Shown piece after piece: positions 63,560 to 64,000 of a stretch of DNA of 64,000 bases; within the stretch, counting starts at the first letter, position 1; every line of letters begins with the position of its first letter. Source of the stretch: Curtobacterium sp. MCPF17_002 (GTDB lineage Bacteria; Actinomycetota; Actinomycetes; Actinomycetales; Microbacteriaceae); contig NZ_CP126251.1 of NCBI RefSeq assembly GCF_003234115.2, positions 620,001 through 684,000 on the forward strand. Reading direction: 5' to 3'. A model generated the notes under the pieces. The model was not told the origin of the DNA and made no database searches. It saw only the letters and a program-made list of their open reading frames with translations. Made by a program: the position numbers and the translations under genes.

Positions 63560-64000
63560 CTACGCGCCGAGCCGCTCGATCAGCTCGCGGTAGCGCTCGG
63601 CCGTCCGGGTCACGATCGCCTCGGGCAGCACCGGGGGCGTGCCCTGCCGGTCCCAGTTCGCGCTGAGCCAGTCGCGGACGATCTGCTTGTCGAACGACTC
63701 GGTGCGGTTCCCCGACCGGGCGTCCCAGTAGCGGCTGGAGTCGCTCGTCAGGACCTCGTCCCCGATGCGGATCTGCCCCGTGCCGTCGCGGCCGAACTCG
63801 AACTTCGTGTCCGCGATGACCACCCCGCGCTCGAGGGCGATCGCCGCCGCCTCGGAGTACACCCGGAGCGACAGGTCCCGGAGCTGCGCCGCCGCCGTTG
63901 CGCCGACGAGCTCCTCCGTCTGCTCGTAGGAGATGTTCTCGTCGTGCTCGCCCTGTGGCGCCTTGTACGCCGGCGTGTAGATCGGCTCGGGCAGGCGGTC
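63560..64000 (-). CDS. purC: SAICAR synthetase, 5' part beyond the window
   Basis: The last ~146 residues are present and the frame is open to the window edge. Typical PurC blocks are ALERGVVIADTKFEFG, LTSDSSRYWDA and SFDKQIVRDWL. Ligates aspartate to CAIR in purine synthesis. The upstream region encodes YTPAYKAPQGEHDENISYEQ, as expected for the family. Confidence 0.93.
   Translation of the reverse strand, partial: DRLPEPIYTPAYKAPQGEHDENISYEQTEELVGATAAAQLRDLSLRVYSEAAAIALERGVVIADTKFEFGRDGTGQIRIGDEVLTSDSSRYWDARSGNRTESFDKQIVRDWLSANWDRQGTPPVLPEAIVTRTAERYRELIERLGA

Overview
The window is high-GC, densely packed bacterial chromosome with many GTG starts, 4-bp GTGA/ATGA gene overlaps and leaderless promoters. 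Gene content points to an actinobacterium of the family Microbacteriaceae, most likely a Curtobacterium-like plant or environment-associated organism. The genus is inferred from style and gene content, not proven. I see no tRNA, rRNA, CRISPR array, IS element or prophage. The only gap between genes longer than 300 bases (12849-13182) holds a long hairpin and a manganese riboswitch.

Layout. 1-1767: AEC-type transporter (cut by the left edge), a Met/Cys-rich copper-binding protein and a small hypothetical protein. 1869-5231: exonuclease III, and divergent from it a five-gene overlapping Asp23/alkaline-shock cell-envelope operon. 5239-12848: phosphotransferase, M23 peptidase, large membrane protein, pyrE, septum-formation-like protein and HEAT-repeat protein. 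13010-16282: yybP-ykoY (Mn2+) riboswitch, cation antiporter, MntR-like regulator and CPBP protease. 16458-21841: HAD phosphatase, TetR, RNA methyltransferase, LacI, DUF559 protein and epimerase. 21943-25408: operon of TetR regulator, degenerate ABC ATPase and YhgE/Pip. 25559-29203: secreted subtilase. 29310-34567: small proteins, purA, MFS/AraC pair and two tandem paralogues of unknown function. 34670-41204: SRAP, Ohr, YchJ-like, aroE, iron-siderophore binding protein under a DtxR box, chorismate mutase and lactonase. 41274-45580: 2-hydroxyacid dehydrogenase and purSQL. 45770-48015: PadR plus drug-efflux MFS. 48294-51444: CtaG-like protein, Fur-family regulator and catalase. 51669-55940: a NodA-like acyltransferase divergent from an operon of small secreted peptide, lipoprotein, adaptor, ABC ATPase and FtsX-like permease. 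56020-64000: VOC dioxygenase-like protein, SDR, signal peptidase I, AraC, MFS, lipoprotein, GAF-SpoIIE phosphatase, and purC cut by the right edge.

The strongest candidate for something undescribed is 51669-55940. A NodA-family acyltransferase homologue faces a lower-GC operon encoding a 93-aa secreted Cys-containing peptide, a lipoprotein and a MacB-like tripartite exporter, with a perfect palindrome in the shared promoter. The 3' end of the acyltransferase gene has been tandemly duplicated downstream.

A second theme is non-coding architecture. At least three families of long palindromic repeats (cores GTGAGCAGAAATGGTCGGGT, CTGGAGGCGCGG, GAGATCGCACTTCGTG) sit at gene ends, several enclosing a stop codon. 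Short tandem duplications (8-61 bp) also cluster just after stop codons. One has apparently separated a purQ-purL overlap.
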